Translations under genes and position numbers: made by a program
Notes under the pieces: generated by a model
Database searches by the model: none
Told to the model about the DNA's origin: nothing
Seen by the model: only the letters and a program-made list of their open reading frames with translations
Shown: positions 51,961 through 64,000 of the stretch, piece by piece
Layout: each line of letters starts with the position of its first letter
Position numbering within the stretch: position 1 is the stretch's first letter
Source: Pelecanus crispus
Taxonomy: Eukaryota; Chordata; Aves; Pelecaniformes; Pelecanidae
NCBI RefSeq assembly: GCF_030463565.1
Contig: NC_134652.1
Location: 12,005,397 to 12,069,396 of the forward strand
Reading direction: 5' to 3'
DNA length: 64,000 nt

Positions 51961-53187
51961 TAGATATGCCTAAAAAAAGGGTATTCTAAATGGGCATATT
52001 AGTCTAGGAAAATCCAGTTACCTCATTTTTGTGACTATACAAATTCTGCATCTATATAGTGGCATACAACCTTCCACAAGAGCAAGCACTCCCAATCTGC
52101 CCAGTGCTCTCCTTTGAGCAAAGACCACCCTGCTGCAGCAAAAACTTACTTTCCACTATAAAAAAAACTTCATTATCACCACCATGCAGCACCCAGGCAC
52201 TACCATTCAGATCCCTCAACAATTCCTATAAACAAAGGAAGCAGCCTGCCACACACAGCTCTGTTACAGATTTGGTAGAAAATGGCACTGGTCTCACCAA
52301 AGGTGATGATGCAAACTTTAAACCAGCAGCAAATATTTGTCTTTTATTCATCATTTCCTCTGAGCAATAAAAACAACATATCAAAACAAACCCAACGAAA
52401 CGGGAGACAAGAGAGATGGGGAGAAGAGAAAGTAAACACACAAAGCAACAATAGAGTAACCTATTATCTACTAATTATCTGTATTATCAACAACTTAAGT
52501 TACACTGATCCTGCAGAAATTGGGACAAACCACATGCAAAATCCCATCTCAGCTAAATAAAATACTGCTCTGTTATTATCTAGGGTAGCATCCTACCTGG
52601 GCTCCCACCAGCAACACAGAATTATCCATCAAAACAGCAACAGTTGTTTATTGTCGCATTTCTCTTTGTCTCTGAATTTGGTGCAGTAAGTTTGCTCATC
52701 TTCTTCAACATGCTTTTACGTAATAATTATGACCATTTCACAAAGTTCAGTGCTGGATGACTCTCAGTCTCTTGAATTTTCTGACCATAATTAGTGACTG
52801 TGTAAGTCACAAGATCCCTTTGCAGAGGGTTACTATGCTAGGAAAAAAGCCTATCTAAAAATCAACTTCAAATGCGCTTCTAACACGATTCTGAACATGA
52901 AAAGGAGCGATGGCTCTTTGCCTTCTATGTTCTAGCAGACAAAGCCACAATAACTACATATGGCAGCTCGACACTGCACAATACCTGGCCCCTGTTCAAT
53001 TTTTTTTTTGTAGCTAAGATTATTTGCAGTTCTTGATCTCCAGCTAAGATGAGAAAAGCTTGGATATATTTGTTTTATTGAACACCTAGTTTAAATATAA
53101 CTAATGTATAGAAAAGGACATATGCAATAACACTTACTTTCCAACTAACATACGTGAGAGTTTGGAAGATACACAAGTGTCTGGTAA

Positions 53188-53222
53188 AGTCAAAAAAAAA
53201 AAACCCCAAAAAAACAAACCAC
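53188..53222. repeat. A/C-rich low-complexity tract
   Basis: An A-run is followed by CCCC, AAAAAAACAAACC and CACC words, like the tracts at 10.7, 17.0 and 59.4 kb. Confidence 0.6.
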
Positions 53223-54482
53223 CACACATATTTACCCACAAGTTTCCAATTATAAATCTCCTCGCTTTTTAGAAGTCATTAACATATTTTACATCTAACC
53301 TGTTCTCAGAAAATAAATATCTCCTTGAACAGATCAGCATTCTTCACACAGAAAAGATAACAACCATAACTGGAATCAAATTTGCTCCAATTTAAGTGTA
53401 CATTTCCACTTTGTTACAACTAGATTAAATAGAAAGAAAATTTATTTGAAAACTTCACAATGATCAGCTCAAGTTGTCTTCTTCAGGATGGCATATTTTT
53501 CCAAAAGTTTACATTATATATTTAAATATTACAGAAAACAGAAACAAGTTCAGAACATTTTGAATGGAAAAAAAAAAAATTAAAAACATCTACACATCTT
53601 CCCCCATTACTGCTTAACCAATGTTTTTCCAGTGAGTTTTTTTGTTTGGTTTTGTAACCTGACTCTTTCAGATAAATGCATTTTACCTGAGGAAAGCAAA
53701 CTGATTCAGGCCAAGTTAGTATATAGATAGAACGAGAGTATAAAGAAACCTCTACATTTCAGATAACTGGATGTAAGTTACAATACTCTCATCTCTTTTT
53801 TCGGGCAAACATTTGCCTAGACATGATGCGATGGACCAATTCTGCCCTCTTCTTATTCAGATGCAAGAACTACAAACTGCCAAAGAGACGTGGTATTTTT
53901 TCTGCAGTATATGTGTCCACTCCAGCTACATTCTCATTACTAACTGCTGCATTTCTAAGGTCAATTGCATTCTGACTACCCAGATTCTCCTTGCAGTTTC
54001 AACTGGATTTTGCGTTATTCCCTCCCTGTCCTTACCCTCTTGTGCCGCGTTGCTGCACACGGTTAAACAGCCTCTGTGTTCCACCAGACAGACCACCGTC
54101 CTGCACTGCTGCTTGAAACGATGCTCAACCACAGCTGGAGAAGCCAAAGCAACTTAGAAATACCTTGGGAAACTTCGTAAATTAACGGCACCATAGAAAG
54201 GTAGGCTCATTATACACCCTGATAAGGTGATGAAGAATAAAACTGCTCCCAAGCCTTTTTCAAAGCTTTGAACTGTTTTCCCCCAAGAGCAAAACAGAAT
54301 TAAACAGAATGACGTAAAGCAGTGAAATATTATTTAAGCAGACAGATGCATTCTACAGGTGATACAGGTATACAGCTGTATACAGCCAATGCTCTACGGC
54401 AAAGGCTTCTTCAATCATGTTGAATGTTTTTAGACCTCACTTCTCAATGGTGACATTTACCAGCAGCTGCCTGCCAAGCCTT

Positions 54483-54513
54483 GGGGTTTTTTGGGGTTGT
54501 TTTGGGGTTGGGG
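54483..54513 (+). repeat. Predicted G-quadruplex (four GGGG tracts)
   Basis: GGGG tracts at 54483, 54493, 54504 and 54510 are separated by T-rich loops of 6, 7 and 2 nt, and further G runs follow (GAGAGGG, GAGGGG). Four-G tracts with short T loops are strong quadruplex formers. The C-rich complement is in the SHOC2 sense strand. Confidence 0.75.
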
Positions 54514-57500
54514 AGAGGGCCCTTGAGGGGACATGAGAATAGAGGGAAAAGGTAAGATAATTTATTTGGTTCAGCTGTTTGTAAGACTGACAGCTGGTAA
54601 AAGCATGTTGCTTTGCTCATGTCAGAGGTAATCTTAACACTGATTTTGTAACAACTATGGTGGTTTTGTTTTAGATTAAGGACTTGAAATCTATTAAGAT
54701 GATGTCTGGTGCCACAGTGAATTATTTCACCACGTATTCACTCCTGGCCACTTTGAAACCTCTAATAAGAAAACTCCGAGGAATTCCTCTGGCAACAAAG
54801 AGCCGAGCATTTCATAAACCCTGAGCCTGTTTCACCCCCTCAACTCCTACACTCCGACTTCTTTTGACATAAGGCATTCCCACAGAGCAAGTCAAACACA
54901 CAGTGGCTGAACAGGCCTTTCCTATCTGGCTGAGACACCCTCCTACCGTCCTCCCCACCTTCCACGGGGTCACAGCAGCCACACAGAGGAAAAAAGCTCC
55001 TGCCTGGAGCTGAGAAATACAGGGAAAGGAGAAGCAGGCAGGAGCTGGAACAAGAACGTGCATTGGAGGCTGGCGAGCATGGGTGGCGGGCAAGCAGCAG
55101 CTGGTAAGAAACTCCATGTAAGAGCATATCACAGCTATAAAAATACTGAGACAGTACTCTGTCAACAAACACCACTCCTGCTCCTACACACTGCATGGAG
55201 AAGGGGTCTGAAAGAAGGCAAAGTACGTAGCAATTGGAGGTTCATTAAACACATTTTGACAAGAATGGTTACCTAAAGCATTAGAAGCCATCTCACTCAC
55301 ACCTGCCTCAATTTTCATAACTTGAAGAGTATTTTTATTTAGCTTTTACATGGCTTTTTCCCCAATCAACGTTTAATACATTAACATTACAAAAAAACCA
55401 AGGGTGACAACATTTGAATTTCTTGCAAGTTCATCCACATTTTTATGGATTCTAGCAATGATCCCAGAGATTTCTTTCCCAGAATAGAAGATAAAACTGA
55501 AACAAACACGGAAGAGAAAGCAAGCTCGGTTCACCTTCCTACGAAGAACCACCTAAAGTCCAGACCTGCCACAAGTACTCCTCATGCTCATTCCTGCTGT
55601 CAAGGAGCCTTAACCACACATCATCTTAAGCTCCAGCCTGGCACCCAAAAGACTCCAAACAGCACTGAATACTATTCTGCTCGTAACTAGGAGCCTGATT
55701 AAAAGGTTATTTCACATATACTAACAATTCTGCAATATGCATGATAAATTGGGTATCTTCACAGGAACAAGATGTTTTCCTTCAAAAGAAAAAAAAAAAA
55801 AGAAAAAAGAAAGCCACTGTGATCCCTTCAGAGCAGATTCTTCAAAATCTGTTCAGATGAGGCATCCCTTTTCTTTTTTTTCTAAAAAAACAAAAGGTCT
55901 TCAATGACATTTTTACTAGAAATAGTGAAAAACATTATTTCTGCTTGCCAAAAACCAACTGGATGATATACTCTTTAGAATGCTTGAAAGGCTTGTGTAC
56001 TGTAAAAGTAGAAAGTAGCAGCAATGTTAATCTGAAAAAAGTAATGGAAAAAATTTAGACACACAAACTGAACTAAACAACACTGTACAAATATCATGCA
56101 ATAAGAAACCTTTTATCTCATCCCTTTCTAATAAACGACGTTAAGTGGAAATCTGAAAAAAATTATGACAAAGGAGGCTAGCTTAAAGCTATATGAAAGT
56201 TCATGCCACTGCCCTAGCAAAATAAAAATAATTGTACCGTATGCCTATTTTTGATGAATGACATTCTTGCACCTTATTGCCCTTCGTTTTAGACAAAAGC
56301 AGATGTCATTTATAAATGTCTAAGTAACTCAGCAAGGAATCATCTGATCTGTGTGTGAACATTTAAAAGTTTTCGTAAGACAAATGACTAAGAAAAATGC
56401 AACCTTTACACTAGCTCAGGCACAACATAGCGCCTCACCAGACCTGCTTGTGTCCAGATACTTGCACCTTGCAAAATCCGTATGTATTAAAGAAATGGAC
56501 CAGAGGATTGCACTAGACAGTGCGAGCTGAGAACAGGTGATTCATGGCCTTCGCATAGTCCGCATCGTCTCCTCTCTGACTTACACAGCGGTGAGGACTG
56601 CTCTCAGCACCTCGCAGTGCGTTCCTGTACCGCACCCGTCCTCCACCACACAGCTCGCCAAAGTGACGGTGCCTGGATTTTCCCTTTGATGCACAGGGCA
56701 GGAGATGAGTATTTCAACCACCTAAGTGACATTCACACAAGTAGTACAGGTTGAAATAATCCAGATTAAAAGAGAATTAGCCCTTTTCAAAACACATATA
56801 ATCCAAAAAGTACTAGACATATGCAGAAAGCACTCAGAAAAGGTATACAGACTCACGAACCAACTAGAAGGACTGAACAAATTTTAGTATGACAATATGC
56901 TCCAGAACAATATGTTCAAAATCAAGGCACTATATTTATATATGAACACTACGAGGACACAAGGAGAATATGTGAGGAAATGAGAAAAGAGCTCCTGAAT
57001 AGAAGAAAAAAGAAGAAACTGAAACACTGGAGAGGTACCTGAACCTCTAAAAATAAATAAATAAAAAATAGTTTAACAAGGAAGTTGATTAACTAATTTT
57101 AACAAGTACTTGCTACGTATTTGTTCCTTTTTTTACTCAGCCGTTCCCAAAATAGTGGGAAAGGAAGGGGAAAACCCACAGAACAACACTTGCAAGGAAA
57201 ACAGAAAGGACCAGAAAGGGAGTGTGAGCACAGGTCCGTACCTGTAGAAGGGTAGAAGACAAACGACAACGACCAGCCTCTACCTGAAGTGAGAGCAGAA
57301 GTACTGCAAGGAAATACGACAACGTGTAGGAGTAATGACCACAGAGCAGAAGACGACAGACAGGCAGGACAACAGAACTAGAGAAGATGCAGGGAGTAGG
57401 GCCTAAGTTGGTCTGTCGCCTGCAACGGGGCATGGCCAACACCACCTTCTCAGCATACGCCCCCTCTGCAGCAAGGCACAACATGGCAGTGCCGTATTCC

Positions 57501-59445
57501 TCCATCCCGTCCCAAGCCTTTCTCCATCTTTCCCTTTGCTGCAAAGCCAAAACAGACAAATTACATCAAGTCTTTTATTCCTATGCGTGGCTGCAGTATT
57601 AGCACGTGTCTGAAGAAACCTCCTCGCTACCAGCCTCCAGCTCCTGTGATTCTTGGACATAAGGTTGTATAAATGGGGGCAGCTTCTCTCCCCCATGATT
57701 CTCCCTTCCTCCCCTTCTTCCATTCTCTGACAATAATTCTTCAAACAGAAGGTGGAGAAGCAGCTGAAATTTGAAGGGCTAAATACCGCTTGTCTGTATC
57801 ACACAAATTCCTACCAAACCAAAAGCTTCCGTAATTCTTACACAGATAGTAACATAACTGGTCTGACAATTGTCAGTACTGGCTTAGTATTAAAGTATAA
57901 TTAAATGCTCTAAACATGCATTTTACATTTCTTTTTTTAAAAATGAAGATACACGTAAAATCACTTTATATTAAATCAGCATCCTGTAGGGATCAAATTC
58001 AGACATGATGCAAACAAGGAAATTTTAATTTAAAATTATTCTTGCTTGCTAAGGCTAAATTTGATCTGTGGTTGTGAGGACTACCAGTTGGAAGCATGAC
58101 TGAGAGAAAGAGGTTTTAATCACAGCCTCTGTTGTTTGACACATTGTGCACTCTAACTCCTGAATTCCTCATGTCAGATCTGTGCAGATGATACTATTTC
58201 GCTGCTCACTTCTCTCACAACCAACCTCTAGCTTATTTTACAGGGCAAATAACACTACCACTAAATCCAGGCCAGATGATCCCTTCCATAGTCAGGCTCA
58301 TTACTGCAGGCTGTATTCAGCACACTTGATCTTATGCAGTACCATCTCTTTCCTACTTCTATCATTTATTAATAAACTACCATTTTAATTCAAGAGCTCT
58401 TCATCTCTCCCCAGAAGAATGTGGTATCTTCAAGGGATGCTTCTGTGGGTCCGCTTCCTCTCTTATATTTACAATCACACCATAATTCTGCAGGAATCTG
58501 CTAGAAAATTGCCTATCCCCTCCATCCTTTGGCCATGGCACTAGTATGTCCAGCAAGCTGAATGAGGCTACAAAGTGGTACCTAAAAAAAAAAGTTCAGT
58601 GCTTAAAGTATTCATTGGCCAAACAGCCCTTCCACCCCTCCTTCAGAAAAGGGAAGCAAATCATTGCCCTGCAAGGCAGTTCTGGCCTGTGGTCTGCTAC
58701 CAAGCTATGCTGCCCTGCCTGCTCCAACACAATATTCATGCTTGCATATATAATATATGAAGCTGCTAATAGAGATACAAAGCTTGAACATTAAATAGAA
58801 ACAAAAATCTCTACAATGCAACAGAACTAACATTCACCACTTAGTAGATTACATTTTTCCATGTGAATGAGAGCAAGACAAAGAAATGCAAGATATCCAT
58901 AAAAAATTCAGCAGAAATGAAATAAAAAAACTACCAGTTTTAAAACTAAGCTTAAAAGGCTTGGGGTTTTGTTTAAGAACAAGCCCTACAGAGTTCATGT
59001 GACCATATATCAGACTTCAAATATCTGCACATAGCACCACAAATGCAGTATTTTCAATGCCTGGGAGAGACCAGAAAAAGCAAGAAGGAAATGGCTGTTT
59101 CACTCTCCACACTACATTAGATCAGCAAAAAGAAAACCTAGCATCTTTGAAAAAGAAAAGCATCAGTTAATTAGAGTTTGATCTTTCTCTGAATTTGGAA
59201 TTCAGTTATCAATTATCAGCAACCAATTTAAATTCTACTACAAATCCATCATACTGCAAAATTGGAACCGTTACAGACCCTAGGGCACAGGAAGATCCCT
59301 ACAGGCTGCGCCTATTTGGGTTCCCCTTCTAGGATCAGAAATAATTGCAAATAGTAATTGCATTTGATCACTATTTTGGGGATCTGTATTCATATACCAA
59401 TAAACAGTTCCCAAACACAGGCACAGAACTAGAGAGCAACTCTCA

Positions 59446-59502
59446 AAAAAACCCAAACCCAAACAAACAAAAAACCAAAAAAACCCACAACAAACCACCA
59501 CC
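59446..59502. repeat. A/C-rich low-complexity tract
   Basis: Repeated AAACCC, CAAACAAAC and CCACCACC words. The tract is T/G-rich on the SHOC2 sense strand and lies in intron 1. Confidence 0.7.
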
Positions 59503-60446
59503 AACTCAATCAGAAGTGAAATTAGATTATTTTTCAACAAAATCATTATTTAGTGTAGTGTAAAACAAGAATGTAAAATTTTACGCTTTCAGTTAAATGA
59601 CACAGTGTTTTTCTTTCATCTTTCACAGGAAGATTCAAAAACTTGCACATGCCCTTACACTCAAAAAACAAGCATGAAGCCAACAGAGGACACCTGAAAT
59701 CTTTCCACTAAACAAACCATGGCAGAAAGACCAGCTGTTCACCATAGGTATCTCCAGAAAAACATTAAAGCTTGAGACTACTGCAAGAAAATACAACCAT
59801 AGTTGGTTAAGTGGGTTTTTTGAGCCGTTAAAATCTGTGCTTTCACTGAAATTTAAACTATTAAGAACCTGGCAACTAAAATGTCTTAGAAGTAACACAA
59901 ACAGTTTAATAAGAAGTAGAAGCTACAGCTATACCCCAACATCAACCCAGCCTCTCCTGGATTTTCCTTTTAAATAGTTTTTCAAACACTGAATCAACAG
60001 AATACTGCTTAGCTTAAGGGATACATCAAGCCCAAAGAAAATAATTTCCCTAAACACAGGGGAAAAAAAAAACCAGCTATTTCTAGAGAACAAGACCGTT
60101 ACAATGAGCATGCTTAACTCTTGAAGTCTTATTTCAAATAAATAAAAAATAAAAGCAAGATATAACAGCAAATCTAAACTGAGCTGAAAAAACCCCATCT
60201 GTTCCAGTTAAAATTTCTTCCTCACCTATATTATCATCAGAAGCTCTCAATTTGTTATTTATTATTTCTATATATCATTTCAAATATAAAAGACTTGCAT
60301 AAAAGCCACATTGCATCAAGAACCACTACATGCAATCAGAAGTACCAAAATAAAGCTGGGCGTGATCCACAAGTGAATTTGGTGAACTTTACAAACAGTG
60401 CAAAGTAATCCCCCCACACCTTTTTTTTTTTTTAGTATATAGATAT

Positions 60447-60466
60447 AGATACAGATATCTGTATCT
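60447..60466. repeat. 20-bp perfect palindrome
   Basis: AGATACAGATATCTGTATCT is its own reverse complement. It lies next to a T-run and GATATA units in intron 1. Confidence 0.85.
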
Positions 60467-63400
60467 CACTTATAATGGTACAATTACAATGGTGTCAGCA
60501 TATCAGAACACCTCATACTGAAAAGTGAACCTTACAGGCAAATGAAACGCTTGACTTAAAAGAACCAAATTCCTTGCACTGGCTAATTAGTCTGTTCTGT
60601 GATCACATGTTTAAGCTTTCTATCAGAAAAACTCATTTCACTTTGTCACTGCTTTTCAAGATAGGATCTTTTATTTACATTAGGCTGCAAGCGCTAGGCA
60701 GTGCTAAAAGCTACATATTAATAATAATCAAAACCAAACAGTACTCTCAGATGTAAGGTGCCCATGGTCACATTAGACAAAGAAAAAGGACCATACAACC
60801 AGTCCTCCCCATCTGACTGATAACACAACTTACAGTACGTGCTAGCTGGTAATTACAGAGTTTTGGCAGCAAGGAAAATCAGAATCCAAAAGAATCCTAA
60901 GTGTTGGGGTTCTGGAACCATCATCTCTATAGTGGATCAATGTAAACCTCATATTAGAGCAGCCACATGAAAAGTGGTCCAAAACTGGGCAAAAATTAAC
61001 ATTTCCAGCATTAATTCTATTCTATTAATCAAATTCTGCCCATTTACTTTTGGTAACTGAAAAACAACATGCATTTGTACCGGATGAATATATACACACA
61101 CCTGCAGCACATGTGGAAGAGCCACCAAAGTACAACCCCACAAATGTAAACTTGTTAACTAGTTCTGTAGTCTCTCCTTCAGTTCATAAACCAAGTTACA
61201 CAACACAGAATTTACATAAATATCATAATTAAAATAGATAGCCAAGGCTGTCACACATCTCGCCCTCCACTGCTTGAGAAAGTTGCTTAGAGAGGAAAGA
61301 CAACTTACTCCTGACAGGGAGACAAGGGTCTGAGCAGAAGCAGTCATTTTATACTCTGTGCTTCAACAGAACCTGAAATTCAGTCCGTGAGCTTTTACAG
61401 CCACACACAACCCATGCAGAACTCTTTCCGCAGCTCATCATCCTTTGCTCATCATCTCCAAACATGACAAACAAGTCATGGCTTTGTCATTAAAAAAGTG
61501 CAAGAGAAAAGTTCAAGCCATTATTAGATTCCTATTTAGAAAAAGCATTAGATAACAGTCAGCAGCATTTTGAAAGTAGCACTCACATACAAACCTTCCG
61601 TGCTCCTCCCTCTTCTTTTGTTTGAAAACTTCATATCTCTAGATAGATGCACAAACAGAACAACTCAACAGTCAAACGCTCCAGCATACCAGTTACTTGG
61701 CAGTAAAACTCACGTTACCCTGGGATAAGGGAATACAGACAAGCAGTTCCGATGAGCAGCTTTCATGCTCTACACACCATTTTACCTTGCGTTAACTTGT
61801 TTCCATGTCACAAAATAAGAAATTTACAGCAAAGATTACAGAAACTTATTCTGGAGCATTTTTTTTTTATTATTGGAACTCTGTGTAGTGTATTTTCACT
61901 GTTAATTAAGAGGCTTCATAGATGAAGAAAGACCAAAAATGATATCATAATAGTACAAAACAATGGGAAAAATCAGTAGATGCAGCTCTGGAGCATACTT
62001 TTAGATTGCCATGATATACAACTAATCAGTTTATCTTAAATATTTTTGAAAGACAGCCAACAAGCTGGCCCAAGAATCAACGGTGTGCAAAGTATGAAAG
62101 TGTTCCTGGTAGCATGAAGCAGGTTTAAGTAGTTTCAGTAGACACTGGAAGTCACAGGAGTGAAAGCTGTGACAAACACAGATTTCTCGGTCCAAGATTT
62201 TACATGTTGAGAATAACGCATAAACATTTGCCTAAAGATACTGAAGTTTTACGTCCCTAGTTTATATACACATTAACTTTGAAACTAAGATGACAGCGGC
62301 CTCCTTCTAGTATTATTAATACAGAGGATCATTAAAGAAACGAGAGGTTACATAGAGACTACAGCCACTTCAGGATCCTTTCAGGCAACATGACTACTTG
62401 TTATCATACCACACGTTCAAAGATCTAACACGCTACTCTGCATGGCTTTCATTACCCGTCAAAATTTCACAGCAGTAACCACTTCACACCCGTTTGTCTC
62501 GCTCCACCTTCCACTTGTCTGGAAGGAGTGAGGAGTTCAGGGTTGGGATCCACCTCTGCTCCTTACTCCTGGTGAGCTTGGCACGGGTCACCTGGCCAGG
62601 CGGGCTCTCCAAGGCACGTGCTGGACCTGGGTTTCAGCTCCCCCTGACTCACAGCAGGGAAGGCAGAGCAATCCCATTGCCGTTGCTGCTGTTAAAAAAC
62701 CTTCCCTGTAATTTGTGTGCCTTAGCTTCTCTACTCTCATGCAAAAGGGATAGCGCATACCACGTAAAAAGGCCAGAAGGTTAATTCAAAGCTATAAAAG
62801 GCTACAAGGTCTTTCTGATACTGTAACAGCAAGTTTAGAAATTACTTTGATTTTCTCAGGGCTTTTGAAGCAGAACACTTCACCAAAAGCAAATGTACAT
62901 CTTGAGAGATGCGAGCAGCTGCTCCAGAAGAGAAAAACTAGTTCCTTGTTCTCCTCTCTTTCTCTTTTATTTTTACACAACCTGATTTTGAGAAAAATGT
63001 TTAGGTTTTAGTTACCACAGGAGGGCAGGAGCATATAATGCTACTGCCGATTTCTTCTTAGAGAGAGCAGAACAAACAGTGGGAGCTGGAACACAGAAAG
63101 AGCCAAGTCAGAGACCCGGAGCGTGATGAAAATTCAGTCATACCAGTGGAGTTAACTGCTTGTTAATGAAGGCGTATGCATCCCATCTGCTGGCTACAGA
63201 AGAGCTGGAACCGTTTCAGAAACATTCCAAGACAGACATACCATCAAATGTACGATGCGAACGTGTGATCCATACTCAAAAGTTTACCCTGCTGATTTCG
63301 GCAGGACCGAGTATAGACAGACACACACGGGAACCGAGGCTAGAGGATACAAACCGTGTCCTTGTCACACATTAACTGCCACTGCCCGTTGAGAATAGAA

Positions 63401-64000
63401 ATCTTTCCAGTCTAATTTGTTTATTCATTAATTCTGATTTCAGGAGAAAGTTCTGGCTTGCACCCAACAGCTAATTGGTTCAATAAACAGCATCTCGGTT
63501 TAGAAGAAGAAGAAAACATGATACTACAGTGAGAGCGTGTAACTGAAACCTCGATATCTGTTTGGGTATGACTTATGGCTTCTCAAAAGAGCTGGACTGC
63601 AAAGAGCCAGTTTTAAAAGACAAGACCGTATACAGTTTAAGTGCAAGAAATAACTACCAACATTTCTCTGAAGACCTCTTATGGGGAAGAGAGAAGAGAA
63701 ATTACTACTGTAAAAACATGCCTAATGACAACCTAAAACACAGAAAATAAATTTATGGATGAAGTCGTGGGGAAAAAAAAAAAAAAAATCAGGTTGTGGT
63801 ATTTATTATGTGAATTACAACTCATAGCTATAATATTTAAACTTTTGTTTCCTTCCTACCTAGGCCTGCCACACACAATATGCTATCAAGAAAGCTGCCA
63901 AACAATTGTTTGAATATTCCAAAAAGCAAATATGCAGCCCACCATGAAAAACAAGTATGATAACCTGAAATCTGCCATTGTCTGCACACTGTCCAAGAGT

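Larger units (their letters stand above)
44649..64000 (-). other. SHOC2: SHOC2 intron 1 (partial; donor and exon 1 not in window)
   Basis: At least 19.35 kb lie upstream of the exon 2 acceptor and run off the window. The stretch is AT-rich, with scattered moderately GC-rich patches near 47.5, 49.1, 50.4, 50.8-51.1, 56.5-56.7 and 62.5-62.7 kb. None has the CpG density expected of the SHOC2 promoter island. Possible internal elements are listed separately: the island at 51.5-51.96 kb, the G-quadruplex at 54.5 kb, an A/C-rich tract at 59.4 kb and a palindrome at 60.45 kb. No other protein-coding exon was recognised. In mammals BBIP1 lies head-to-head with SHOC2, which would place it beyond 64000. 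Confidence 0.85.

Noticed and set aside
54812..55196. Two overlapping minus-strand ORFs of 118 codons
   Set aside because: They overlap in different frames with cysteine-rich, domain-free translations. There is no evidence of coding bias or splicing.
57137..57744. Overlapping minus-strand ORFs of 140 and 113 codons
   Set aside because: Two frames overlap without any recognisable motif, and the sequence is ordinary intron 1. This is the expected number of chance ORFs for this length.
58258..58295. CCAGGCCAGATGATCCCTTCC, resembling the CR1 3' region
   Set aside because: Only about 20 bp match and the flanks show no further CR1 words, so it is not supportable as an element.

Overview
This is a vertebrate nuclear genomic window, most likely from a bird. 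It is AT-rich and intron-dominated. Its interspersed repeats are sparse, and the only ones recognised are CR1-type LINE fragments, one of which carries the typical sauropsid CR1 3' end made of ATAGAATC repeats. The species cannot be fixed from the sequence alone.

One gene is supported: SHOC2, the leucine-rich-repeat scaffold of the SHOC2-MRAS-PP1C complex, on the minus strand. All eight coding exons are present, with GT/AG junctions and compatible phases: 44413-43711, 28637-28500, 15493-15363, 11777-11589, 10277-10155, 8033-7896, 7402-7285 and 5364-5156. They sum to 1749 nt, which is 582 codons plus a stop and equals the length known for mammalian SHOC2. By analogy with mammals these are exons 2 to 9. 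The first coding exon begins at 44648 with 235 nt of 5' leader. The non-coding first exon and the promoter are not recognised here and probably lie beyond 64000.

Layout from left to right: 1 to about 4120 is the 3' flank, or a longer alternative 3' UTR. About 4125-5155 is the proximal 3' UTR, which carries a long AT hairpin. Coding exons 9 to 5 are compact (5156-11777), exon 4 is at 15.4 kb, exon 3 at 28.6 kb and exon 2 at 44 kb. Introns 3 and 2 are 13 and 15 kb, and at least 19.3 kb of intron 1 fills the right end.

Non-genic content includes three CR1 fragments, an exact 224-bp tandem duplication in intron 2, a 200-bp AT-only tract near exon 3, several homopolymer or G-quadruplex tracts, and a few possible regulatory islands. 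No RNA gene, CRISPR array or second protein gene could be supported. The most interesting observations are three short upstream ORFs in the SHOC2 leader, the last of which ends on a stop overlapping the SHOC2 start codon (AUGA), the 18-bp-stem hairpin just after the SHOC2 stop, and the perfect 224-bp duplication. I saw no evidence of an undescribed multi-gene system.
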